Source: Candidatus Poribacteria bacterium (GTDB taxonomy: Bacteria > Poribacteria > WGA-4E > WGA-3G). From it: a stretch of 51,963 nucleotides of DNA. Position numbers and translations under genes: made by a program. Positions 17,299-24,940 of the stretch are shown one piece after another. The stretch is from contig JAJEDB010000047.1 in NCBI GenBank assembly GCA_022821725.1, positions 1-51,963 of the forward strand. The letters are read 5' to 3'. Position 1 is the first letter of the stretch, and each line of letters starts with the position of its first letter. Under the pieces are notes generated by a model. It searched no databases. It worked only from the letters and a program-made list of their open reading frames with translations, and had not been told where the DNA came from.

Positions 17299-18705
17299 TT
17301 ACACAGAAGCATCCACCGGCAACCGTAGCAACACTTCCGTCCCCTCATCGGGAATGCTGTCAATCTCTACCGTGCCGCCATGCTCTTCAAGGATCCGTTT
17401 GACATTCGCTAACCCAAGTCCTGTGCCTCTCGGCTTCCGGGTGAAAAACGGTTCAAAGAGATGTTCTAAATCCGCCGCGGGTATCCCGATGCCTGTGTCC
17501 TTAACCTTGATACAGACGCTATCGTTTTCCGTAAAGGTGGACACCCGCAGCACCCCACCTTGCGGCATCGCCTCCATAGCATTCAGGACCACATTCATAG
17601 ACGCCTGCTTCAGTTTATCTGAATCAAATTGGATTTCTGGGGTTTCAGGTAACACATCTAAGACAAGGTGGATGTTGTGGTGCGCTAAGTTGGCTTCCAT
17701 CAAAGATAGAACCGTTTGTAGGATAGGGGTAATCCGCTGTTGTTTCAGGTCAAGCGACGCCGGACGTGCGAAGTCCATTAAACCTTTCACAATGGTATCA
17801 ATTCGCTCAATTTCCTCAAGAATATAACGAACGGATTGCTGATGTTTCCCTGCCGACATTTCGGGCGACATTTCCGGCTTCTGCAGCAACATCTGTGCCA
17901 ACATCCGCATAGACGACAGCGGGTTTCGGATCTCGTGCGCGAAGGAGGCGGACATTTTTCCCGCTGTTGCCAACCGTTCCGCTTGAATTAACTGATCTCT
18001 CGATGCTTTGAGATCCCTGGTCATCTGATTGAATGCAGCCGCGAGATCGCCAATTTCATCGTGCGTCTTAATCTCACACTGTTCGTCCAGGTCGCCCGTC
18101 GCGACACGAGCCGTAGAATCGACCAAAACCTTAATCGGGTTCGTCAAATTCTTACCGATTCGGTAACTGATAAAAGCAATCAGTGCCATAACGAGAACCC
18201 CAATACCTAACATATACCATGTCAGCGTCCGTTTCGCTTCGGCTATCTTTTCCATCGGACGCAATAAGCAGTAGAACCTTTCAGGAGGGAGTGAGAGATA
18301 AAAAACCTTGTAAGGCTTTCCAGCAAGCACCACATCGTGTGTAATAGGGATGTTGCTGGCTTCTCGGAGGTGATCTTTGACTTCACGCAGCCGCATTTTT
18401 TCCGCCAAGTTTGCCCAATCCTGCTCAGTATCAGAAAGCCCAACTAACGTGCTGTCGTTAAGCGTGTAATCGGAACCGAAAACCATAATTTCTACACTAT
18501 ACGCTTTCTTGATTTTTTCACTCGGTTCCCGAATAAACCCAGTCTCTACGATGGTGTCGAGCCAACCTTGAGTTTCACGTGTAAACTGTTCACTGTATTT
18601 CCACGCAAACAATTCAACTGTTAGCAATGGCACAAAGATAGTGACACACGCAAATAGGATCAGAAAAGGAAGAACGATTTTGGTTTGAATGCTATACCGA
18701 CGCAT
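17299..18705 (-). CDS. Sensor histidine kinase (NtrB/ZraS-like)
   Basis: 468 residues. Two membrane helices (about 9-30 and 162-181) flank a periplasmic sensor of about 130 residues. HAMP (about 182-235) is followed by HisKA with the phospho-acceptor His257 in SFAHEIRNPLSS and a HATPase_c domain with N box NVVLNAMEAMPQ, G1 DTGIGIP, F box LFEPFFTRK and G2 GTGLGLANVKRI. The HEIRNPL form and lack of a PAS domain fit the ZraS/NtrB-type group that pairs with sigma54 or DNA-binding regulators. No response regulator is adjacent, so it is an orphan in this window. Confidence 0.9.
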   Translation of the reverse strand: MRRYSIQTKIVLPFLILFACVTIFVPLLTVELFAWKYSEQFTRETQGWLDTIVETGFIREPSEKIKKAYSVEIMVFGSDYTLNDSTLVGLSDTEQDWANLAEKMRLREVKDHLREASNIPITHDVVLAGKPYKVFYLSLPPERFYCLLRPMEKIAEAKRTLTWYMLGIGVLVMALIAFISYRIGKNLTNPIKVLVDSTARVATGDLDEQCEIKTHDEIGDLAAAFNQMTRDLKASRDQLIQAERLATAGKMSASFAHEIRNPLSSMRMLAQMLLQKPEMSPEMSAGKHQQSVRYILEEIERIDTIVKGLMDFARPASLDLKQQRITPILQTVLSLMEANLAHHNIHLVLDVLPETPEIQFDSDKLKQASMNVVLNAMEAMPQGGVLRVSTFTENDSVCIKVKDTGIGIPAADLEHLFEPFFTRKPRGTGLGLANVKRILEEHGGTVEIDSIPDEGTEVLLRLPVDASV

Positions 18706-18829
18706 CAGAATCTCTCTTTTGGGGCGCGACCCTCGGCCTTTTTCATTAAACCTGAAGTTGTATCAGTATACCGCAAAGCGGTCGGCATGTCAACACGCCG
18801 CAAACTTATGGCAGAGCCATTCAATTGTC

Positions 18830-18945
18830 ACAAATCTCTCTTGTGGGAGGACAAATCTCTCTTGTGGGAGGGGTTTGTAACCCCGATTTGTGCCGAAAGT
18901 CACAAAATCTCTCTTGTGGGAGGGGTTTGTAACCCCGATTTGTGC
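18830..18945. repeat. Short direct repeats in the 18.7-19.1 kb spacer
   Basis: AATCTCTCTTGTGGGAGG occurs three times; the last two copies of the longer unit include GGTTTGTAACCCCGATTTGT. The rest of the 418-bp spacer 18706-19123 holds no gene that I can support. Confidence 0.7.
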
Positions 18946-19018
18946 GAAAAAAAACGAACAAAAACCTTCTTTAATCTGTCTAAAGCACGGGGAAAACAGA
19001 CTTAACATTAAAAAAATT

Positions 19019-19048
19019 GGAACTTTCTGACACCTGCGGTGTGTAAAT
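19019..19048 (+). promoter_or_regulatory. Candidate ECF-type promoter before the sigma factor gene
   Basis: GGAACTT (19019-19025), 17-nt spacer, GTAAAT (19043-19048), about 75 nt before the start. GGAACTT is the classic ECF -35 element, so autoregulation is possible. Sequence match only. Confidence 0.35.
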
Positions 19049-19123
19049 TTTAAGCCAACTCGCGTTCGCTTGAGGCATCGTGAACCCAAGTCCCTTAAAC
19101 TTAACTCGATACGGAGAAAAAAC

Positions 19124-19768
19124 ATGATGAACACTCGAAAATCCACCAGCGCATACACAGCCTCGGAACTTGAGCACATTGACGAGGATGAACTCGTCAA
19201 TCGGTTTCAGAATGGTGACATAGAGGCTTTTAATCCGCTCGTTCTTAAATATCAGAAGAAAATATATAACCTTATTTATCAGCGAATTCGTGATCGAGAA
19301 ATAGCAAAAGATATTAGCCAAGAGGTATTTTTGAAAGCGTTTAAAGCATTGCCTGACTTCAAGGGCGGCTCTGCGTTTTACAGTTGGATTTACCGAATCG
19401 CTATCAATAGTAGCATCGACTTTCAGCGGCGGCGTAACCGTAACAGAGTCCTGACGTTTGAAGAATTACCACCTGATGCTGACGAGGTTCTGAGGATGTC
19501 GGATGCGCACCCGTCCCCCGAGAAACTTCTTGAAGAAAAGGAACTTGGTAAGATCATTCGAGAGGCGGTGCGGAAACTCCCACCCGGTCAGCGGCGTGTT
19601 TTCAATCTGCGGCACCGAAGGGAATTGGCAATTAAAGAGATCGCAGTTTTGTTAAACAGATCAGAAGGCACAATTAAAACACATTTACATCACGCCCATC
19701 GGCGTCTCCAAGGTATGCTGCTCCCTTACCTACGCAATGAGCCGTTGGAATGGCATTCAGAAACTTAG
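19124..19768 (+). CDS. ECF-family RNA polymerase sigma factor
   Basis: 214 residues from ATG 19124 (CGGAG upstream). Sigma70 region 2 is clear (FNPLVLKYQKKIYNLIYQRI, DISQEVFLKAFKAL, SAFYSWIYRIAINSSIDFQR), as is region 4 with its helix-turn-helix (KLPPGQRRVFNLRH, AIKEIAVLLNRSEGTIKTHL). Regions 1 and 3 are absent, as expected for ECF. No anti-sigma gene follows; the next element is the tRNA cluster. It is therefore controlled in trans or by its own promoter. Confidence 0.92.
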   Translation: MMNTRKSTSAYTASELEHIDEDELVNRFQNGDIEAFNPLVLKYQKKIYNLIYQRIRDREIAKDISQEVFLKAFKALPDFKGGSAFYSWIYRIAINSSIDFQRRRNRNRVLTFEELPPDADEVLRMSDAHPSPEKLLEEKELGKIIREAVRKLPPGQRRVFNLRHRRELAIKEIAVLLNRSEGTIKTHLHHAHRRLQGMLLPYLRNEPLEWHSET

Positions 19769-19786
19769 GATGGCGTAACAATTTCC

Positions 19787-19815
19787 TTGACACCATATTT
19801 TTTATGTGGTATAAT
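19787..19815 (+). promoter_or_regulatory. Perfect sigma70-type promoter of the tRNA cluster
   Basis: TTGACA (19787-19792), 17-nt spacer, TATAAT (19810-19815), 24 nt before the mature 5' end of tRNA-Ser. Consensus in all 12 positions. Confidence 0.85.
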
Positions 19816-19839
19816 TAAAAAATAGAGATTTTGAAATTA

Positions 19840-19927
19840 GGTGGGATGGCTGAGTGGACGAAGGCGGCGGTCTTGAAAACCGTTGTGGCGTAAGCCACCG
19901 TGGGTTCGAATCCTACTCCCACCGCCA
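19840..19927 (+). tRNA. tRNA-Ser (UGA)
   Basis: Acceptor GGTGGGA/TCCCACC with encoded CCA, anticodon stem GCGGT/ACCGT around the loop CTTGAAA (anticodon TGA), long variable arm GTGGCGTAAGCCAC, T-loop TTCGAAT. Canonical class II tRNA. Confidence 0.95.
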
Positions 19928-19951
19928 TTATGGATAAAGATAAAAGGGTTG

Positions 19952-20037
19952 GAGTGGACGAAGGCGGCGGTCTTGTCTTTTGATAAAGGGCGTTGTGGCG
20001 TAAGCCACCGTGGGTTCGAATCCTACTCCCACCGCCA
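19952..20037 (+). pseudogene. Broken tRNA-Ser copy
   Basis: From GAGTGGACGAAGGCGGCGGT onward it is identical to the preceding tRNA-Ser(UGA) up to CTTG. The anticodon region is replaced by a longer segment containing TCTTTTGATAAAGGG, and identity then resumes through the variable arm, T arm and CCA. The 5' acceptor strand and half of the D arm are missing, so it cannot form an acceptor stem. Confidence 0.8.
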
Positions 20038-20040
20038 GAG

Positions 20041-20125
20041 GGAGAGGTGCAGGAGTGGTTGAACTGGACTGCCTGCTAAGCAGTTATGGCGTAAGCCATC
20101 GTGGGTTCGAATCCCACCCTCTCCG
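20041..20125 (+). tRNA. tRNA-Ser (GCU)
   Basis: Acceptor GGAGAGG/CCTCTCC, anticodon arm ACTGC-CTGCTAA-GCAGT (anticodon GCT), long variable arm, T-loop TTCGAAT. CCA not encoded. Confidence 0.93.
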
Positions 20126-20133
20126 TTCACTAC

Positions 20134-20207
20134 GCGCCTGTAGCTCAGTGGATTAGAGCATCTGACTACGGATCAGAAGGCCGGGGGTTCGAATCCTCTC
20201 AGGCGCT
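20134..20207 (+). tRNA. tRNA-Arg (ACG)
   Basis: Acceptor GCGCCTG/CAGGCGC, anticodon arm TCTGA-CTACGGA-TCAGA (anticodon ACG). A34 here is the usual substrate of TadA, whose gene starts about 10 nt downstream. Confidence 0.93.
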
Positions 20208-20217
20208 TCAAAGGTAT

Positions 20218-20691
20218 TTGCTGACAAATTTGGATAACGATTCCTACTGGATGGGACACGCTCTCAAATTAGCCCAACAGGCAGGCGAAAAAGGAGAAGT
20301 ACCCGTTGGGGCACTCCTTGTAAGCGGCGATCGCCTCATCGCTGAGGCATTTAACTTACGCGAAACACGCGGCAGCCCGATCGCACACGCCGAAATGCTG
20401 GTCCTACAAGCCGCATCCGAAAAAATTGGCAACTGGCGATTTGTGGATACGACGCTCTATGTGACGTTGGAACCCTGTCCAATGTGTGCCGGCGCAATTG
20501 TGTTGGCGCGTATCCCAAGAGTTGTTTACGCAGCAACAGACCCGAAATCAGGGGCAGCCGGAACGCTCTATAATATCCTTCAAGATGAACGACTGAACCA
20601 TCGGGTTGAATTGGTCAGTGGAGTATGCGCAGAAGAAAGCAGTGCCCTTCTGAAGTCCTTTTTTCAGAAACGCCGCCAGAAATCCGAATAA
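20218..20691 (+). CDS. tadA: tRNA-specific adenosine deaminase TadA
   Basis: About 157 residues. It deaminates A34 of tRNA-Arg(ACG) to inosine. The zinc/catalytic core is complete: AH57AE59 (zinc ligand and proton shuttle) and EPC87PMC90. The N-terminus YWMGHALKLAQQAGEKGEVP aligns with known TadA starts, which need a few residues before YWM. No ATG fits, so I choose TTG 20218 (AAAGG just upstream) or TTG 20230. An in-frame reading back to 20101 would run through tRNA-Arg and is rejected. The gene lies directly behind its own substrate tRNA gene and is probably co-transcribed with it from the promoter at 19787. Confidence 0.9.
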   Translation: MLTNLDNDSYWMGHALKLAQQAGEKGEVPVGALLVSGDRLIAEAFNLRETRGSPIAHAEMLVLQAASEKIGNWRFVDTTLYVTLEPCPMCAGAIVLARIPRVVYAATDPKSGAAGTLYNILQDERLNHRVELVSGVCAEESSALLKSFFQKRRQKSE

Positions 20692-20737
20692 ATAGCAGGC
20701 GGTGCTTCAGTGTATCGTGAAGACTGATAACCAATAA

Positions 20738-20822
20738 GGAGAGATGCAGGAGTGGTTGAACTGGACAGTCTCGAAAACTGTTGTGGCGCAAGTCACCGTG
20801 GGTTCGAATCCCACTCTCTCCG
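20738..20822 (+). tRNA. tRNA-Ser (CGA)
   Basis: Acceptor GGAGAGA/TCTCTCC, anticodon arm ACAGT-CTCGAAA-ACTGT (anticodon CGA), long variable arm, T-loop TTCGAAT. CCA not encoded. Confidence 0.93.
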
Positions 20823-20912
20823 TTTTTCATCTTTTTTGGAGTCGAGTTGTAAAGCGTAAGCGGTTCAAGCATCGTAACAGTTGCGTGAATGCCGCAAGTC
20901 GCTCTTTACTTT

Positions 20913-20944
20913 AACTGACAACCGATGACTGATAACCGATAACC
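20913..20944. repeat. AACTGACAACCGAT-type heptamer run before tRNA-Ala
   Basis: Imperfect 7-bp units (ACTGACA, ACCGATG, ACTGATA, ACCGATA), the family seen again at 25903-26066, 27973-28105, 33297-33434 and 34146-34236. Confidence 0.7.
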
Positions 20945-20949
20945 ATTAC

Positions 20950-21022
20950 GGGGCAGTAGCTCAGTTGGGAGAGTGCATCCCTCGCACGGATGAGGTCACG
21001 GGCTCAAATCCCGTCTGCTCCA
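20950..21022 (+). tRNA. tRNA-Ala (CGC)
   Basis: Acceptor GGGGCAG/CTGCTCC (one G-U), anticodon arm CATCC-CTCGCAC-GGATG (anticodon CGC), discriminator A. CCA not encoded. Confidence 0.93.
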
Positions 21023-21082
21023 TTTTTACTGTTACCTTGCGGTTAAACTTCGGGCGTTGGCACTATCGAATGCGTTGCTCAA

Positions 21083-21295
21083 ATCCGCCTGTGTGTTTTT
21101 GCTTGGGTATTTCTGCGTGTTGTTGCAGGCTGCTGTCTTAAGCTAATTTTACAAAACGCATAGTCCGTAATGAAATGGAGGGGTGTTTTTGCTTGGGTAT
21201 TTTTGCGTATTGCTTGGGTGTTTCCCATGGGTATACGCAAAGGCGCGTCAAACATGAAGCCCACCTGACCGAACCGCAAGGTAAAATTAAAATAT
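21083..21295. repeat. TTTTTGCTTGGGTATTTCTGCG repeat family, copy 1
   Basis: Composite repeat: TTTTTGCTTGGGTATT (twice), GTTGCAGGCTGCTGTC, a CCGTAATGAAAT core, and at the 3' end CCGCAAGGTAAAATTAAAA (21274-21292) running into the tRNA-Ser 5' end. Related copies lie at 24795-24940, 29425-29545 and 34665-34909. Confidence 0.75.
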
Positions 21296-21387
21296 GGAGA
21301 GATGCAGGAGCTGGCTGAACTGGCATGACTGGAAATCATGTGTGCTGTTTTGCAGTACCGTGGGTTCGAATCCCACTCTCTCCGCCA
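21296..21387 (+). tRNA. tRNA-Ser (GGA)
   Basis: Acceptor GGAGAGA/TCTCTCC with encoded CCA, anticodon arm CATGA-CTGGAAA-TCATG (anticodon GGA), long variable arm, T-loop TTCGAAT. Its first two bases are the last two of a repeat motif also found at protein gene starts. Confidence 0.93.
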
Positions 21388-21546
21388 CACTTTTTAATGA
21401 TTGCTTCTGGGCTGCTGCGGACGGTGTCCTTGCAGTGTTTCAATTGTTAACGAACCATTCATAAACGCAAACACGTTTTTTAACAATTTTAAATCGGGGT
21501 CGACAACGGACACCCCACTCAGACAGAATCGTTAAAAAAACGCCTT

Positions 21547-21815
21547 GGCTATGCTAGGTGGGGAGGTAGCGGTGCCCTGTATCTGCAATCCGCTAAAGCA
21601 GAACTGAATCCCCAGGATGCGGCCTGTTTCTGTGGGGACTGTCCCACGCACGTGGTGTTGAGGGTTGGGTCTTGAGCAACGGACGCTTGTTGAACCCCGT
21701 CAGGTCCGGAAGGAAGCAGCGGTAAATGAGTCGCTCGTGTGACGCAAGGGTGCCTGACCTGAGCTAACGACGCGGGCAACGCCTGGAGACGCTTGTCAAC
21801 CCTGGGTGCATAGTC
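21547..21815 (+). ncRNA. ffs: Signal recognition particle RNA, long (Alu-domain) bacterial type
   Basis: The S-domain signature CAGGTCCGGAAGGAAGCAGC (about 21700-21719) is unmistakable. The 5' part TGCTAGGTGGGGAGGTAGCG then GTGCCCTGTA is the Alu-domain motif of the large Bacillus/Clostridium-type SRP RNA. The ends GGCTATGC (21547-21554) and GCATAGTC (21808-21815) pair. Length is about 269 nt, far longer than the 4.5S form. It directly precedes dnaX, as in many bacteria. Confidence 0.92.
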
Positions 21816-21888
21816 ATCTTTTCGGCGGATTCATTGGAGTAGACACACCTTATTCCGATGTACATGTTATGCAAGGAAGGATTGCCTG

Positions 21889-23661
21889 ATGTCTTACGAG
21901 GTTCTCGCTCAAAAATGGCGTCCCCAAAACTTCAGCGACGTTGTCGGACAGGAACACATTACCACGACGCTCAAAAATCAGATCCTTTCCGAACGCATCG
22001 GGCATGCTTACCTTTTTTGGGGACCGCGCGGCACCGGGAAAACCACAATCGCGCGTATCCTTGCCAAAGCCGTCAATTGTCCCAACCGCATTCAAGAAAC
22101 CCAATTTGACGCTATTAAAACAGCAGAACCTTGCAATCAATGCGAATTTTGCCACGAAATTTCGCACGATAGATCCTTTGACGTAATTGAGATGGATGCC
22201 GCCTCCAATCGCGGTATTGATACAATCCGAGACCTCCGTGAAAACGTTAAACTCTCGCCAGCGACCTGCCCTTACAAAATTTATATCATAGATGAAGCGC
22301 ACATGCTCTCCACGGAGGCATTCAACGCCTTACTGAAAACGCTTGAAGAGCCGCCGCCCCATGTCATATTTATCTTGGCAACAACCGAGCATGCTAAGAT
22401 CCCGAAGACAATCAGTTCTCGTTGTCAGGATTTCGATTTTCGATACCTCGAAGATGAAAAGATAATCGAACGTTTGCAGTTAATTGCCCAAGAGGAAGGT
22501 ATTTCAGCGGATCTGGATGTACTCACCCTCATCACGCGTCAATCCGAGGGATGTCTGCGCGATGCAGAAAACCTATTGGAACTCGTTTCCGCCACTGGAA
22601 AAGATTTAACAATCGAAGCCGTTGAACAGACCATCGGACTCGGTTCCAGCTCCCTCCTTCAGGAACTTGCCGAAGCAATTACGGAAAGAGGTCTCGCAAA
22701 GGGGCTGAAAACTCTCAGTAACCTGACGAAGCAAGGCACAGACTTGTCGCAATGCTTGGATCAACTGATCGGTTATTTCCGGGATTTACGGCTTTTAGCA
22801 ATCGACAGCAGCCTCAGTGAACAGGTTCAGAGTCCCAAGTCAGATATCCCCAGACTCAAGCAGAAAGCAGAACAGATGTCGGTAAACAGGTTGTCCCGGA
22901 TTATCAAAATTTTGATGCACACCAATCAAGACATCAAACAGTATGGTTATCCACAACTTCAATTAGAGACAGCGCTCATCCAACTTAACTCGCTTGAAGA
23001 AGGCATGCCCCTTGAGGAAGTCATCGGTAAATTATCGGCATTAGAGCAAAAATTCGATGCAGCCGGGCTTTCAGCCCTCAGTACGCAACCGTCAGTAATC
23101 GGCAGTCACCAATCGGCAGCCGATTCTCGGAAACCAGAGAACCGGGGAACAGTTCCGGAATTCGGGGATATAAACCCCTCCTATGATAACAACCGACACA
23201 AGGGCCTACCGAGAACCGAGAACCGAGAACCGAGAACCATTCCCGCTGACAGCCAGCCTAATGTTTCACACGGGCTCAGAGACTTGAAAGATCTCCCTTC
23301 ATTTTGGGATGAGATAAAATCAAAACTCCCTGTGATGTTCAAGCACGCATTACCAGAGGGATCCGTCCCCACTGTGAATGGCACAAACACGGTCGAAATT
23401 CCGTGTTCACCCTCCAACTTTTTTATGATAACGGATGAAGACCAAAAACTTGTAGCCGATATCCTAAAACAGGAGGTCGGCAAACCCGTAAAAATCGAAT
23501 TGGTTGCTTCAAATACAGTGTCAGAATCGGTGGTGTCCGAGGATGAACCAAAAGAAACAGAACAGAAAACACGAATGATGCGCACGGTTGAAGCCCAAGA
23601 TGATCCACAACTTAAAGCCGCTCTTGACCTTTTCGAGGCAAAGGTTGTAGACACTCAGTAA
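21889..23661 (+). CDS. dnaX: DNA polymerase III subunits gamma/tau
   Basis: 590 residues. The clamp-loader ATPase has Walker A GPRGTGKT (45-52), a zinc site with C64, C82, C85 and C88, the IIDEAHML Walker B region, and the sensor/SRC segment TTEHAKIPKTISSRCQDFDF. The N-terminus YEVLAQKWRPQNFSDVVGQE is typical. A collar domain follows to about residue 385. Residues about 400-454 are a low-complexity linker made from intergenic repeat DNA, including four copies of GAGAACC/GAACCGA-type units at 23213-23240. A C-terminal tau-like domain follows. The order SRP RNA - dnaX - ybaB - recR is classic. Confidence 0.96.
   Translation: MSYEVLAQKWRPQNFSDVVGQEHITTTLKNQILSERIGHAYLFWGPRGTGKTTIARILAKAVNCPNRIQETQFDAIKTAEPCNQCEFCHEISHDRSFDVIEMDAASNRGIDTIRDLRENVKLSPATCPYKIYIIDEAHMLSTEAFNALLKTLEEPPPHVIFILATTEHAKIPKTISSRCQDFDFRYLEDEKIIERLQLIAQEEGISADLDVLTLITRQSEGCLRDAENLLELVSATGKDLTIEAVEQTIGLGSSSLLQELAEAITERGLAKGLKTLSNLTKQGTDLSQCLDQLIGYFRDLRLLAIDSSLSEQVQSPKSDIPRLKQKAEQMSVNRLSRIIKILMHTNQDIKQYGYPQLQLETALIQLNSLEEGMPLEEVIGKLSALEQKFDAAGLSALSTQPSVIGSHQSAADSRKPENRGTVPEFGDINPSYDNNRHKGLPRTENREPRTIPADSQPNVSHGLRDLKDLPSFWDEIKSKLPVMFKHALPEGSVPTVNGTNTVEIPCSPSNFFMITDEDQKLVADILKQEVGKPVKIELVASNTVSESVVSEDEPKETEQKTRMMRTVEAQDDPQLKAALDLFEAKVVDTQ
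23088..23250. repeat. Intergenic repeats inside the dnaX linker
   Basis: In-frame stretch with a CAGTAATCGGCAGTCACC heptamer-like run, GGAATTCGGGGATATAAACC (start of 23157-23184, with a near-identical intergenic copy at 38279-38306), and tandem GAGAACCGAGAACC units. Confidence 0.7.
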
Positions 23662-23827
23662 CCATAGTTAGAAAAATGACTATGCTCGATTGTATTCCGC
23701 ATAGGTCTCGCCAAGAACGAGCGGATCGTTTCATCCGATCAAGTCTTGGAAAAAACCATTGCGGAACGCGTAGGGGCGAGGGACCTCGCTCCTACAGAGC
23801 CATAACGGAAGGACCATAGTTAAAAAA
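23662..23827. repeat. Spacer with GTAGGGGCGAGG...CCTCGCTCCTAC palindrome
   Basis: Imperfect palindrome TAGGGGCGAGG/CCTCGCTCCTA at 23771-23794; a related copy sits inside a coding region at 43431-43454. No gene otherwise. Confidence 0.55.
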
Positions 23828-24136
23828 ATGAAAATGAACGACTTGATGAAACAAGCACAGCAAATGCAGAAGCGAATGCTTGAAATTCGAGAGGAACTCG
23901 CAAACCGCACCGTTGAAGCAACTGTCGGGGGGGGTATGGTAACCGCTGTTGTCAATGGACAGCAGGAAATCGTATCGCTCCGAATTACACCAGAGGTGGT
24001 CGACCCGGAAGATACAGAAATGCTTGAAGACCTCATCGTCGCGGCAGTCAATGAAGCATTGCAACAGTCGCAAGAAATGATGTCGGCAGAAATGAGCAAA
24101 TTGACCGGTGGCATTAAAATACCGGGGCTCCCATAG
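23828..24136 (+). CDS. YbaB/EbfC nucleoid-associated protein
   Basis: 102 residues, full length for the family. It starts MKMNDLMKQAQQMQKRMLEI, has the central TVEATVGGGMVTAVVNGQQE strand region and ends with GGIKIPGLP. These homodimers bind DNA with little specificity and are nearly always encoded between dnaX and recR. No Shine-Dalgarno site is visible; the start follows CCATAGTTAAAAAAATG, a leader also seen before recR. Confidence 0.93.
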   Translation: MKMNDLMKQAQQMQKRMLEIREELANRTVEATVGGGMVTAVVNGQQEIVSLRITPEVVDPEDTEMLEDLIVAAVNEALQQSQEMMSAEMSKLTGGIKIPGLP

Positions 24137-24172
24137 TTTTTGACGATTGAATAGAGACCCATAATTAGAAAA

Positions 24173-24787
24173 ATGCAAGAATACCCGAAACCGCTGGCGA
24201 AGCTCATAACCGAGCTCCAAAAGCTGCCAACGATCGGTCAGAAGACAGCGCAACGCTTGGCATTTTTTATGCTAAAGTTACCTGACCCTGAGACTGCCCA
24301 AATTGCTGAAGCCATCGCACAGGTAAAACAACACCTATCTTATTGCGATGTATGTGGTGCTATTACAGACACAAATCCCTGCTATATCTGTACAAATCCG
24401 CGCCGCGATCGGCAGGTAATTTGCGTCGTTGAAGAATCTGATGATCTTTGGGCAATTGAGAGAACCAACGGTTATAAGGGGCTCTACCATGTACTCGGTG
24501 GTGTGCTTTCACCCTTGGACGGGACAGGACCCGACGAACTCGGAATCAATACCCTCTTTCAACGAATTCGGGATGCCACTGTAAATGGAGAACCCGTGCG
24601 CGAAGTAATTCTTGCTACAAACTGGACAACAGAAGGACAAGCGACCGCACTTTACCTTACACAACACTTGGAAACCTTTGAAGTCGCTGTCACTCGAATT
24701 GCTTACGGGATTCCCGTCGGAGGCGATTTGGAGTACATTGATGAGGTAACGCTTGCAAAAGCACTTGAAGGTAGACGAAAAGCCTAA
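24173..24787 (+). CDS. recR: Recombination mediator RecR
   Basis: 204 residues. N-terminal HhH (LQKLPTIGQKTAQRLAFFML), C4 zinc finger C58-x2-C61...C70-x2-C73, Toprim domain from ICVVEESDDLWAIE to GVLSPLDGTGPDEL, and C-terminal RIAYGIPVGGDLEYIDEVTL. It loads RecA at gaps together with RecO and RecF. The start context CCATAATTAGAAAAATG lacks a Shine-Dalgarno site, as for ybaB. Confidence 0.96.
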   Translation: MQEYPKPLAKLITELQKLPTIGQKTAQRLAFFMLKLPDPETAQIAEAIAQVKQHLSYCDVCGAITDTNPCYICTNPRRDRQVICVVEESDDLWAIERTNGYKGLYHVLGGVLSPLDGTGPDELGINTLFQRIRDATVNGEPVREVILATNWTTEGQATALYLTQHLETFEVAVTRIAYGIPVGGDLEYIDEVTLAKALEGRRKA

Positions 24788-24794
24788 GCCTGCA

Positions 24795-24940
24795 ACACCG
24801 GCGCAGGGTGTTTCTGCGTATTTCTGCGTATTGCAGGGTGTTTTTGCTTGGGTATTTCTGTAGATTTCTTCAACTCGAACACGAAAATTGTTAATTTCAC
24901 AGAGACTATGACTTATCCGCAAGGTATACTTAAAATATGG
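24795..24940. repeat. TTTTTGCTTGGGTATTTCTG repeat family, copy 2
   Basis: TTTCTGCGTATTTCTGCGTA and TTTTTGCTTGGGTATTTCTG, then the motif CCGCAAGGTATACTTAAAAT at 24917-24936, which lies inside the first codons of the peptidase gene. Confidence 0.7.

Noticed and set aside
19952..20037. tRNA-Sec (selC) candidate
   Set aside because: No UCA anticodon and no 8-bp acceptor stem; it is a broken tRNA-Ser copy.
20101..20217. N-terminal extension of TadA
   Set aside because: It would translate tRNA-Ser and tRNA-Arg sequence.
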